Below, piece after piece: positions 56,211-64,000 of a DNA stretch of 64,000 bases; position 1 is the first letter of the stretch; the number at the start of each line of letters is the position of its first letter. The notes under the pieces were generated by a model that searched no databases, had not been told where the DNA came from, and saw only the letters and a program-made list of their open reading frames with translations. The position numbers and the translations under genes are program-made. This stretch comes from an uncultured Marinobacter sp. GTDB lineage: Bacteria; Pseudomonadota; Gammaproteobacteria; Pseudomonadales; Oleiphilaceae. Where the stretch lies: NCBI RefSeq assembly GCF_946886895.1, contig NZ_CAMPJO010000007.1, forward strand, positions 1 to 64,000, read 5' to 3'.

Positions 56211-58799
56211 ATGCCACAGACAGCAGGGCTCATGAACCGGGATTGGCTACCACTAAGAACAACGCCCTGGACGCTGGGCCTGGCACTGTTGCTGACCCTG
56301 CTCCTGATCGCCACCTCATCACTCCCCCAGCGTCTGGATTACTGGCTCTTTGACACCGCCATTGTAACCGCGCCTCCAGAGATCCACGACGAAGTCGTAC
56401 TTGTCGCCATTGATGAGCTGAGCCTGGAGCGAATCGGGCGCTGGCCCTGGCCACGAAGTACACACGCCCGCCTGATCGAGCGATTGCGTGACGCGGGCGC
56501 AAAAACCATCGTCTTCGACGTACTGTTCCCCGAGCCATCGCCGGATGATGCCGAACTCGCCGCCGCCATGGTGTCCCACGGCAAGGTCGTTCTCCCCGTG
56601 TATCTGTCGCCACCGGCGTCCAATGTCCTGTTGAGCGAACAGCTTCCGGCTCCCCGGCTGACGTCCGCGGCCGCCAGCCTGGGCCATGCCCACGTAGAGC
56701 TGGACAGCGATGGCCTGGCCCGGGGTTTGTATCTGTTCAATGGCCTGGGACAGGCGCTCTGGCCAACTCTGGCGCTGGCGGCCGGGGGCGTCGATCCCAG
56801 ACCGCCCCGCTCGTCCCCGCCACCACCGTTCGTGAATGTCCGAGAGGCATATCGCGCCGTGCCCCTGGCCGGTGACGCCGGTACCCTGACCACCTATTCC
56901 TATAGCGACGTCCTGAACCAACCTGTTCGCCCCGGGGCCTTTCGGGGCAAGACAGTGTTTGTCGGCGCGACGGCCGCCGGCTTCGGCGATATTCTGCCGA
57001 CCGCGTTCTCCGGTCTGAACCGCCCCATGTCCGGCGTCGAATTCCACGCCAACGTTTACTCCGCGGCACAGCAGAACCTGCTCATCCGGCCCGCGCCCGG
57101 ATGGATCGGCCCGGTACTGGCCATGGCGGTCCTGGTGGCACTGGCCACTCTGTTGCCCCGCATGCGGCCGGCCCGCACCCTGCTTACCTGCATCGCCACA
57201 GCAGTCGTTCTGCTGCTGGCGTTTACCGCCTGCCTGCTGGTGTTCCGGGTGTGGGTACCTGTCGGGCACGCCCTGATCCTTCCGTTCTTTGCCTTCCCGA
57301 TATCGAGCGGGCTCCGCCTCGCCATGACCAACCAGTTCCTCAACCGGCAACTGGACGACCTGGCCCGCAGCCCGCAGGTTGCCCTGCCGGAATCGGCGCG
57401 ACGACACCCATCACAGCTTCTGGAGCACTTTCAGGCGCTGTTTCAACCGGAGGGCTGGCTGCTCAGTGACGGCCAGGGGGTTCTTTCAGCGCGCCAGCTC
57501 CAGCCAGAGGACAGCCCCGAGGACCTTCCGTCCGGCCAATGGGTGCACGACAGCAACCGCAGCTGGATCCGTCTGGCCCGCGGTGACGCCTGTTTCACCC
57601 TCGGCCTGGTGTTGCCCAACGACCTCAGCCGAGATGCTATCCAGCGGTACCTCCGGCGTCTTGACCTGGAATCGCCGGACCAATCACGCCGGCTCCAGAA
57701 ACCCCGGGAAAATATCTCCGCCCGCATTGAGCGGGTCAGGATTGCCACTGAACGACTGAACCATATGCAACTGTTCATCCGCCGCAGTTTCGAGCGCATG
57801 CCAGACGGCATCATCGTCACGGACGAATTGGGCGTAATACGCTTTGCCAACGGGCACATCGAGGAATGGTTCCGGGAACCCATGCCCAGCCTGGGAGGCC
57901 TCCCGCTCGCACGACTCCTCGATGGTCACGATCCCCGCGAAACGCCCCCCTGGCACGAGACAGTCTCGGAAACCCTCACGCTGCTCCAGAGCCGCACGGT
58001 GGACCTGAAGATACGTGACAAGGATTTCCTGATTCACTTCGCGCCCTTCGCACTGCCCAACAGCGAACAGTACGGCATCATTGCCAACATCTCGGATATA
58101 TCGGAATTGCGGGAACAACAGCGCCAGCACCGGGAAGCCATCGACTTTATCTCCCACGACGTGCGCTCACCGCTGGTTTCCCAACTGGCACTGATCGAAC
58201 AGCTCAAACGCGACCCCAGCCACATCGACCAGACCCAGCTGGAGCAGCTCGGCCGCCTCGCACGACGCAGCTATCACCTGGCAGAGGAATTCGTGCAACT
58301 GGCTCGTGCCGAACAATTGACGGAAACGCGGTTTTACGAGTGTGAGTTTCTGGCCATCGTGGAGAACGCCCGCGACAGTGTCAGTGAACAGGCCGTGGAG
58401 AAAGGGATACAGTTACAAATCCATGGCACCGAAGACCTCTGGCTCAGAGGAAATGCCGAGCTGCTTGAACGGGCCGTGATCAACCTTCTCACCAACGCAG
58501 TGCAGTACAGCCCTGCCGGCTCCAGCGTTAATATCCAGGTATACCGGGCCGGTCATCAGGCCTGCCTGGCGGTTACGGATGAAGGCAGTGGCATAGACAC
58601 CGAGGAACTGCCCAGCCTGTTCGATCGTTACCGGCGCCAGAAACGGAGTGAGCTGTCTGGCGTACACGGCACCGGGCTGGGCCTCTCCTTCGTAAAAACC
58701 GTGGTGGAAAAACATCGGGGAGATATTGCGGTGGAGTCAAGCGTGGGTGAAGGCTCGACCTTCACCCTGAAACTGCCTATTGCCGATCCGTTGAACTGA
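56211..58799 (+). CDS. CHASE2-PAS sensor histidine kinase
   Basis: An 862-residue membrane kinase. TM1 at about 22-38 leads into a large periplasmic CHASE2 domain (about 40-300, with VLVAIDELSLERIGRWPWPRSTHARLIERL and FDVLFPEPSPDD). Three more helices lie at 300-385, a PAS domain at about 520-630, and HisKA with H649 in FISHDVRSPLVSQLALIEQL. The HATPase has NLLTNAVQYSP, DEGSGID and GTGLGLSFVKTVVEKHRGDI. All kinase motifs look intact. The ATG at 56211 follows the FecR gene by 12 bp; an in-frame ATG at residue 8 is an alternative. Confidence 0.93.
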   Translation: MPQTAGLMNRDWLPLRTTPWTLGLALLLTLLLIATSSLPQRLDYWLFDTAIVTAPPEIHDEVVLVAIDELSLERIGRWPWPRSTHARLIERLRDAGAKTIVFDVLFPEPSPDDAELAAAMVSHGKVVLPVYLSPPASNVLLSEQLPAPRLTSAAASLGHAHVELDSDGLARGLYLFNGLGQALWPTLALAAGGVDPRPPRSSPPPPFVNVREAYRAVPLAGDAGTLTTYSYSDVLNQPVRPGAFRGKTVFVGATAAGFGDILPTAFSGLNRPMSGVEFHANVYSAAQQNLLIRPAPGWIGPVLAMAVLVALATLLPRMRPARTLLTCIATAVVLLLAFTACLLVFRVWVPVGHALILPFFAFPISSGLRLAMTNQFLNRQLDDLARSPQVALPESARRHPSQLLEHFQALFQPEGWLLSDGQGVLSARQLQPEDSPEDLPSGQWVHDSNRSWIRLARGDACFTLGLVLPNDLSRDAIQRYLRRLDLESPDQSRRLQKPRENISARIERVRIATERLNHMQLFIRRSFERMPDGIIVTDELGVIRFANGHIEEWFREPMPSLGGLPLARLLDGHDPRETPPWHETVSETLTLLQSRTVDLKIRDKDFLIHFAPFALPNSEQYGIIANISDISELREQQRQHREAIDFISHDVRSPLVSQLALIEQLKRDPSHIDQTQLEQLGRLARRSYHLAEEFVQLARAEQLTETRFYECEFLAIVENARDSVSEQAVEKGIQLQIHGTEDLWLRGNAELLERAVINLLTNAVQYSPAGSSVNIQVYRAGHQACLAVTDEGSGIDTEELPSLFDRYRRQKRSELSGVHGTGLGLSFVKTVVEKHRGDIAVESSVGEGSTFTLKLPIADPLN

Positions 58800-58820
58800 T
58801 TCTATAAACCGAGTCGTTGC

Positions 58821-59258
58821 CTAGACTTCAACATTTCCGCTGACAATGCCGGCTGGCTCACTCCGCAGGCCATTCTCATCTTCAACCTCCACAGTGAAAT
58901 ACCAAGTCCCAGATGACAGGTTTGTGAATTCGTGAGACCAGTTATCCACTCCGCCAGCGTTATCGATAACCAGCGTCTGGTCCAAACTGTCTCGGTTGGT
59001 CCCATACCGAATCACGTACTTCGACAAATCAAGAGGACTCAACTGGGTGCTATCAACGCGGGTCTCCGGAGCACTCCAGCTCAGAACCAGCGTACGATCC
59101 GGAGCCGGCTCCGACGGCTGGGTGGACGGTGTCCCGTTATCCGTACCACCAGGCCCCGTAGACGCTGTCTCCGATGAGCTGCCACCACATCCAGTCAGCA
59201 CTAGCCCAAGAAATAACGCGGCGATCCATGCCTGTGACATTTTGATGACGCGCTTCAT
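58821..59258 (-). CDS. Fibronectin-type-III lipoprotein
   Basis: A 145-residue lipoprotein. The signal ends in LFLGLVLTGCGG (lipobox Cys 24), followed by a Ser/Gly/Pro/Thr-rich linker (about 25-55) and one Fn3-like domain (LVLSWSAPETRV ... SKYVIRYG ... SSGTWYFTVEVEDENGLRSEPA). It would be anchored in the outer membrane facing the periplasm or outside. It is convergent with the CHASE2 kinase gene (21 bp gap). Its Fn3 domain resembles those of the LysM/FecR protein in style, but that does not show a link. The start ATG 59258 gives a basic n-region. Confidence 0.83.
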   Translation of the reverse strand: MKRVIKMSQAWIAALFLGLVLTGCGGSSSETASTGPGGTDNGTPSTQPSEPAPDRTLVLSWSAPETRVDSTQLSPLDLSKYVIRYGTNRDSLDQTLVIDNAGGVDNWSHEFTNLSSGTWYFTVEVEDENGLRSEPAGIVSGNVEV

Positions 59259-59519
59259 AATATTTTTTCACCAATTAATCGTCGAATTTGTCAAATTGTA
59301 TAAAACGTGGACGATTATCGGTGTGAAGCGAGTCATTTCCCTAATTACCAAATTGTCAATTTTCCGTCAAGAATCGGTAATGTTTGGCGGCAGGCAACTG
59401 ATATTGATGGGGTTTTCCCGCCCGTCACAGAGCAGCCGGTAACATGACGTTACAAAAAACCGGACTCGAAGGGTGGAGCAAAGAAGACTCAGGGAATCTC
59501 ACGCTACCACGGAAGCGCA

Positions 59520-60575
59520 TCAGTACGCTCGATACCAGCACACTCCCTGGGAATCGACTGAACAAGTCAGTTCACTGGCTTCCCAGAGGTAATTCAGGCA
59601 GGCCTGAGCCTCCCCGGTGGCAAGACTGAAAATCAGCGGATCATCCTCCCGTATCGGTCGGGAGAACAGTAACTCAAACAGGTCCACGACCCGCTTCGGG
59701 CCCTCCCGGAGGAACTGCCGGAGAAACTCGAAGGAACGCTCCTGCTCGGCAATCAACGCATCAATGCGTTCATGCAACCCCATGAAACATTCCTGGTGTG
59801 CGGGCAGAACCAGGACGTCATTGGGAATCTCCGCCTTCAGGCGACGCAATGAATCCAGCCATTCGGCCATGGGGTTGGCCAACGGTTCCATTGGGGTCAC
59901 CGACACATTGGAGGAGATCCTGGGCAGCACCTGATCTCCGGAGATCAACAGCTTCAATTCTTCACAATAGAAGCAGGCGTGTTCCGGAGAATGCCCGCTG
60001 CCGACCACAACCCGCCAAGTGTGCCCGCCAATCACATGGCTCTGTCCATGTTCCAGACGATGGTATGCCCTGGGCAGTGGAAAGACCCGTTTTCCGAAAT
60101 TGCCGTAATGACCTCCATAACTTCGAATCGCAGCTGCGGACCACCCGGCACTGCAGTGAAAGCTGGTAAAGTTTTCTGGCACTTTGTCGTCGTGGGACTG
60201 CGCTTCCAGAATCCGGCAGGTCATGTACTCCATGCGAGTCATCCAGAACTGAGCGGGGTGGAGCTCTGTCAACCAGCCCGCCAGACCAACGTGATCAGGG
60301 TGCATGTGCGTGACGAACACCCTCTGGATCGTCCCAAGCTTCTGGATTTGCCTGATCAGCGAAGTCCAGGCAGCCTCAGCGTCTGAGGTCCACATACCGG
60401 TATCAATCACCGACACACCGTCATCATCGCCGAGCAACCAGACATTGATGTGGTCCAGCTTTCCGGGCATGGGGATTCGACTCCAGAAAACATTGGGAGC
60501 AATTTCCACCAACTCTCCGCTACCGGGCACCCTGTTTATTGGATGGGATATACCGCCACTGCTGGCGCAACACAT
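59520..60575 (-). CDS. Metallo-beta-lactamase-fold hydrolase
   Basis: A 351-residue MBL-fold enzyme with THMHPDHVGLAGWL (HxHxDH), GHSPEHACFYCEELKLLISGDQVLP (His and Asp metal ligands), and PAHQECFMGLHERID at the end of the core. A C-terminal helical domain of about 90 residues follows, like acyl-CoA-associated MBL hydrolases of the LACTB2/HAD2 type. The ATG at 60575 has GGGAGAG upstream; a longer open frame (to 60752) runs into the acyl-CoA ligase gene. It lies 28 bp downstream of that gene and is likely the last gene of a CoA-thioester operon, where it may hydrolyse thioesters. That is inference. Confidence 0.9.
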   Translation of the reverse strand: MCCASSGGISHPINRVPGSGELVEIAPNVFWSRIPMPGKLDHINVWLLGDDDGVSVIDTGMWTSDAEAAWTSLIRQIQKLGTIQRVFVTHMHPDHVGLAGWLTELHPAQFWMTRMEYMTCRILEAQSHDDKVPENFTSFHCSAGWSAAAIRSYGGHYGNFGKRVFPLPRAYHRLEHGQSHVIGGHTWRVVVGSGHSPEHACFYCEELKLLISGDQVLPRISSNVSVTPMEPLANPMAEWLDSLRRLKAEIPNDVLVLPAHQECFMGLHERIDALIAEQERSFEFLRQFLREGPKRVVDLFELLFSRPIREDDPLIFSLATGEAQACLNYLWEASELTCSVDSQGVCWYRAY

Positions 60576-60603
60576 CGACTCTCCCTCATGAAACCGGGCC
60601 ACT

Positions 60604-62271
60604 TCAGGAAGCCTCTTTCCGGGCTGCATCCTGAAGCTGACGCCAGTTAATTTTTCCGGTACCGGATTTGGGGAGCTCATCGATAATCTCAACACCCGTC
60701 GGCACCTTGTAAGCGGCCATATTCTTTTTACACCAGGTGATAATGTCGTCACCGGTAATCGCGGTACTGGCTTCTGGCTTCAGGACAACGAGGGCTTTGG
60801 CGGTCTCCCCCCGCTTGACGTCTGGGACGCCAATCACGCAGGCCTCGTGGATATCGGGATGGCCATACATGATGCTTTCGACTTCCGCCGGCCAGACCTT
60901 GAACCCGGAAGCATTGATCATCCGCTTGAGCCGATCCACCATGAAGAAGTAGCCTTCCTCGTCCATGTAGCCCAGATCTCCGGTACGCAGGAAGCGTTTG
61001 CCGTCCAGCTCCATAAAGGTTTTCTCTGTGGCTTCGGGGTTACACCAATACTCCCGCATGACCTGGGGGCCGTGCAGAATAATTTCCCCAGTCTCCCCCT
61101 GAGCCAGTTCCTCAAGTGTGCCCGGATTGACGATACGGGCATCGACACCAAAACTGGCAATCCCCAGGCACTGCCGCTTACCCCGTTCAACCGGGTTACC
61201 AAGTATGAACGCCGCGGTTTCCGTCAGACCATAAGCCTCGTTGTAGCTGATGCCGAACTCATCCTTCAATCGCTTTGATATGGCCTCAGGCATGGCCGCG
61301 CCGCCGCCCATCAACCGGAAGAGGCTGGAAACATCATGGTTACCCAAGTCCGGGTTGGAGAAAAAATCAACAATCATAGAGGGTGGAGCACTCCACATAT
61401 TTACCCTGTGACGTTCGATCAGTTTAAGCGCGGCATCCCGATCCCAGCGCTGCATGATCACCGCTGTCGAACCGTTATAGACAGGGCCGTTCATACCCCC
61501 CTGCATACCCAGGAAGTGGAACAGAGGCGCGATCGCCAACGACGAGAAAGCAGGAGACCCTCCACGCCAGACCGCCGACCCCGCTACCGAGGCCATCACG
61601 GAACCGTGCGTGTGGACACAACCTTTGGGCTTGCCAGTGGTTCCGGAGGTGTATCCGATCACGCACAGATCATCGTGACTGCCCCCGAAAGGAGCTGGGC
61701 TCAGCTCCCTCGCCAGAACATCCGTCCATAGGGCGATGCCGGGCGCTGTCAGTGCCTTTCTTGGCACCGATACCGCATCCAGAACCGACACATCGGTTGG
61801 TTCCGTCAGGTAATCCGAGTAGGCGTGGACGATCAGGGAGTCAATATCGCCCGAGTTCAGCAGTGGATGTGCCTGTTCAAACAGTTCCTGGGCTGCGAGC
61901 ACGGTCCTGGCGCCGCTATTCGCGACACAGTACCGCAGCTCATCCGCCAGGTTCATCGGGTTCACCGGTACCACCACAGCCTGAGCCCGCAGGATGGCGT
62001 AATAGGCAACCACGTACTGGGGACAATTCTGGGAGTACAGTGCCACCCGGTCTCCCGGCGTTACCTTGCATTCGTGCTGAAGGTAACCGGCCAGATGTTC
62101 CACCTGCGCCAGCAGTTCACCGTAGGACAATACCGAATCATAGAAGACGGTCGCCGGCTTTTCCGGATAGCGCGTGGCGGCGACTTCCAGGTTGTAAAAC
62201 AGGCTGGTTTTCGGCACATCAAGCGAGCGTGGGAGGCCCTGAGGCCAGTATCGATCCTGTTCCGGTGTCAT
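60604..62271 (-). CDS. AMP-binding acyl-CoA ligase
   Basis: A 555-residue adenylate-forming ligase, making an acyl-CoA from a carboxylic acid, ATP and CoA. Motifs are VIGYTSGTTGKPKGCVHTHG (P-loop), NEAYGLTETAA (A5), FLRTGDLGYMDEEGYFFMVDRLKRMINASGFKVWP (A7/A8) and the catalytic Lys in LPKSGTGKINWRQL. It belongs to the medium/long-chain FadD-like group. The substrate is unknown. The ATG at 62271 has AAGGGG upstream. It is 48 bp downstream of a CoA-ester lyase gene and 28 bp upstream of the MBL hydrolase gene. Confidence 0.93.
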   Translation of the reverse strand: MTPEQDRYWPQGLPRSLDVPKTSLFYNLEVAATRYPEKPATVFYDSVLSYGELLAQVEHLAGYLQHECKVTPGDRVALYSQNCPQYVVAYYAILRAQAVVVPVNPMNLADELRYCVANSGARTVLAAQELFEQAHPLLNSGDIDSLIVHAYSDYLTEPTDVSVLDAVSVPRKALTAPGIALWTDVLARELSPAPFGGSHDDLCVIGYTSGTTGKPKGCVHTHGSVMASVAGSAVWRGGSPAFSSLAIAPLFHFLGMQGGMNGPVYNGSTAVIMQRWDRDAALKLIERHRVNMWSAPPSMIVDFFSNPDLGNHDVSSLFRLMGGGAAMPEAISKRLKDEFGISYNEAYGLTETAAFILGNPVERGKRQCLGIASFGVDARIVNPGTLEELAQGETGEIILHGPQVMREYWCNPEATEKTFMELDGKRFLRTGDLGYMDEEGYFFMVDRLKRMINASGFKVWPAEVESIMYGHPDIHEACVIGVPDVKRGETAKALVVLKPEASTAITGDDIITWCKKNMAAYKVPTGVEIIDELPKSGTGKINWRQLQDAARKEAS

Positions 62272-62319
62272 TCTATTCCCCTTGTACCTGAACGGTTCCC
62301 GGATGATTGGCCGCACATG

Positions 62320-63135
62320 TTAATGCGCCCGTTCCAATATGGTTTTAGCCATGGCGATAACAGGCGCATCTACCATCTGCCCGTCAACCTTGAACGCACC
62401 GCTACCGGACCTCGCCGCCTCCATGACTTTGTTCGCCCATGCCACCTGGTGGGCATCTGGCGCAAAGCCAGATTGAACAGCAGCGACCTGCCTCGGATGA
62501 ATACACAGCATCCCGGCAAATCCCATGTTGCGCGCCCGGCGCGCCTGGGCCTGCACCGCCTGTTCGTCGTCAAACACCGGGAACACCGTATCGATAGGAG
62601 GCAGCAAGCCGGCCGCCCGGGAACAGACCAGAATCTGATAGCGACACTGATCCAGAATCCGCTCCGCGCCGTCAGTATTGCCTTCAATACCCAGGTCGTC
62701 ACTCAGGTCCAACCCACCATAACTCAAGCGCTCCACGGCAGGTGTCGCGGCAATGGCGCTCAGGGCCAACAAGCCCTTGGCGGATTCAATCAGTGGGATA
62801 ACCGGCTTGCCGGCGTTTGACAGCGCCTCAATGTCCTCCGGTGATTCCGCTTTCGGCAGCATAATCCCGATCACTTTTTCATAACGGGCACACAGGGCAA
62901 CATCACTATCGAAGCCGCCTGTCCCCCGGGCATTGATCCGGACATAGATTCCCGGGCCATCGTGATGCCGAAGGAAGTTCTCGAGTAATCCCCTCGCTGA
63001 TTCCTTCGCCTCTGGAGGAACCGCATCCTCCAGATCCACGATCACCGCACCGGCGCCGCTGGCCAGGGCCTTGGCAATTCGCTCGGGCCTGGTCGCGGGC
63101 ACGAAGAGCATTGTTTTCAGATTACGGTTCGTCAT
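62320..63135 (-). CDS. HpcH/HpaI-family CoA-ester lyase (CitE-like)
   Basis: A 271-residue TIM-barrel lyase of the CitE/malyl-CoA/citramalyl-CoA lyase family. Family segments are LFVPATRPERIAKALASGAGAVIVDLEDAVPPEAKESAR, IYVRINARGTGGFDSD, IGIMLPKAESPED, VIPLIESAKGLLAL, the metal-binding GGLDLSDDLG, and GFAGMLCIHPRQV. It cleaves a 3-hydroxy-3-carboxyacyl-CoA (for example citramalyl- or malyl-CoA) or, in some members, hydrolyses it. The ATG at 63135 starts the conserved TNRNLKTMLFVPA. It is 34 bp downstream of a CoA transferase gene. Confidence 0.9.
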   Translation of the reverse strand: MTNRNLKTMLFVPATRPERIAKALASGAGAVIVDLEDAVPPEAKESARGLLENFLRHHDGPGIYVRINARGTGGFDSDVALCARYEKVIGIMLPKAESPEDIEALSNAGKPVIPLIESAKGLLALSAIAATPAVERLSYGGLDLSDDLGIEGNTDGAERILDQCRYQILVCSRAAGLLPPIDTVFPVFDDEQAVQAQARRARNMGFAGMLCIHPRQVAAVQSGFAPDAHQVAWANKVMEAARSGSGAFKVDGQMVDAPVIAMAKTILERAH

Positions 63136-63169
63136 TGTCAGATACCTGTTATCGAATTCCCGCTGGCAC

Positions 63170-64000
63170 TCAGATAACGCCACGCTGCTCTAACTGCTCA
63201 ATCTGTTCCCCGCTGTATCCAAGCTCCGACAGAATGGAGCGACTGTGCTCCCCCACCGCAGGGACGGGGGATACTGAACCCTCAAACCACAGGCCGGGCG
63301 ATTTCAACGCCGGTACATCGCCCACCGGGGTTTTAACGCTGATCCAGCGATTCCGCGCGTCCAGTTGTGGATGCATCCAGACCTGCTGCATATCATTCAC
63401 CGACGCATTGGCAATACCGGCAGCATCCAGACGCGTCACCACTTCCGCCAGTGAAAGCCCGGCGAACACGTCTCGTATCAAGCTACCCAACTCCTCGCGA
63501 TGGACGGACCTCAGGGCATTGGTGGCAAACCGGGCATGCTCTGCCAGCGCAGGTTGTTGCAGAACCAGCTTGCAGAATGCCCGCCATTCCCGATCATTCT
63601 GTAATCCCAGCATAACGGTATTGCCGTCACCGACCGGAAAAGGCCCGTAGGGGAATATCGTGGAATGAGAGGAGCCGGCCCGGGGGGGAGGCATTGCGTT
63701 ATCAAAGCTGTAGTACATGGGATACCCCATCCACTCCACCAGACTCTCCAGCATCGATACATCGATATGACTGCCTTTACCGGTCCTGCCCCGCAGCAGC
63801 AGGGCCGACAGGATATTGCTCTGGGCATACATGCCTGCGGCGATATCGGCCACCGAGCAACCGGCCTTCGCCATACCTTCGGGTTCCGGTGTGCCGGTGA
63901 CTGACAGAAAGCCGCTCTCGCTCTGGATCAGCAAGTCATAGGCTTTCTTGTCCTGCAGAGGACCGCCGTGACCATAGCCGGAGATGTCGCAGACGATCAG
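63170..64000 (-). CDS. CaiB/BaiF-family CoA transferase (5' end cut by window edge)
   Basis: The C-terminal 276 residues of a class III CoA transferase (usual length about 400). The visible part begins at the right edge with VCDISGYGHGGP, typical of the active-site region beyond the catalytic Asp, then YDLLIQSESGFLSVTGTPE, CSVADIAAGMYAQSNILSALLLRGRTGKGSHIDVSMLESL, and the NDMQQVWMHPQL helix. It transfers CoA between carboxylic acids (for example succinyl-CoA to itaconate, oxalate or formate, by family). With the CoA-ester lyase, ligase and MBL hydrolase downstream it makes a likely acid-degradation operon. The start lies outside the window. Confidence 0.92.
   Translation of the reverse strand: MIVCDISGYGHGGPLQDKKAYDLLIQSESGFLSVTGTPEPEGMAKAGCSVADIAAGMYAQSNILSALLLRGRTGKGSHIDVSMLESLVEWMGYPMYYSFDNAMPPPRAGSSHSTIFPYGPFPVGDGNTVMLGLQNDREWRAFCKLVLQQPALAEHARFATNALRSVHREELGSLIRDVFAGLSLAEVVTRLDAAGIANASVNDMQQVWMHPQLDARNRWISVKTPVGDVPALKSPGLWFEGSVSPVPAVGEHSRSILSELGYSGEQIEQLEQRGVI

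Noticed and set aside
59443..59519. A tRNA T-arm-like piece (TTCGAGTCC) on the minus strand
   Set aside because: No acceptor stem, D-arm or anticodon arm surrounds it, so it is not a tRNA gene.

Overview
The window is a GC-rich (roughly 60%) gammaproteobacterial chromosome segment, almost certainly from Marinobacter. The best single argument is the gene at 33053-35038. Its 661-residue product carries two reductase modules and looks like the fatty acyl-CoA reductase (FAR) characterised in Marinobacter VT8. Pseudomonas-like gene orders support this: purL/mltF; mtnA-mtaD-ubiG-mupP-yciK; motY/pyrC-rnt; cyoABCDE. No prophage or CRISPR array was seen and no intact insertion sequence. One tRNA gene (Arg, CCU anticodon) is present. 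A strong leftward rRNA-type promoter lies at the left edge, so an rRNA or tRNA operon probably starts there and runs out of the window.

Layout. 1-3.7 kb: leftward group nudL-like / gamma carbonic anhydrase / DUF1289 / purT, with a divergent zinc-ribbon Nudix gene and a NIF3-like gene. 3.7-8.1 kb: a DnaA-box-bearing gap, then purL. 8.3-13.3 kb: mltF, recX, a long DUF349 coiled-coil protein and a ComFB-domain protein. 13.5-19.3 kb: a two-gene beta-oxidation operon and prc. 19.3-26.2 kb: mtnA, then divergently mtaD-ubiG-mupP-yciK-glutaredoxin-yaaA-DUF2788-rdgC. 26.3-30.2 kb: a protein acetyltransferase divergent from an HDAC-type deacetylase. 30.2-33 kb: motY, pyrC and rnt. 33-39.9 kb: FAR, a small unknown gene, an M16 peptidase and two arsenosugar-type glycosyltransferase genes.

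40.0-42.5 kb: tRNA-Arg followed by a truncated transporter fragment, gdhA, rnk and an inverted repeat with a small ORF. This stretch reads like an accessory insertion at a tRNA. 42.5-48.2 kb: a YIP1 protein and the cyoABCDE quinol oxidase operon, with an Anr/FNR-type box upstream. 48.4-51.3 kb: a spermidine-synthase-like protein, two unknown proteins, a YciO/Sua5 protein and BolA. 51.3-53.7 kb: a 109-bp palindromic element and topB. 53.8-58.8 kb: a three-gene signalling operon (OmpR-type regulator, LysM/FecR protein, CHASE2-PAS histidine kinase). 58.8-64 kb: an Fn3 lipoprotein, then leftward genes for a CoA transferase (cut by the edge), a CoA-ester lyase, an acyl-CoA ligase and a metallo-beta-lactamase-fold hydrolase.

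Most of the window is core metabolism: purines, pyrimidines, methionine salvage, ubiquinone, beta-oxidation, respiration and cell-wall recycling. The parts most worth following up are the CHASE2/FecR/LysM signalling operon, the paired operators upstream of FAR, the acetyltransferase/deacetylase pair, the tRNA-Arg junction, and the right-edge acyl-CoA cluster. All functions are read from sequence motifs and gene order; no database search was run.
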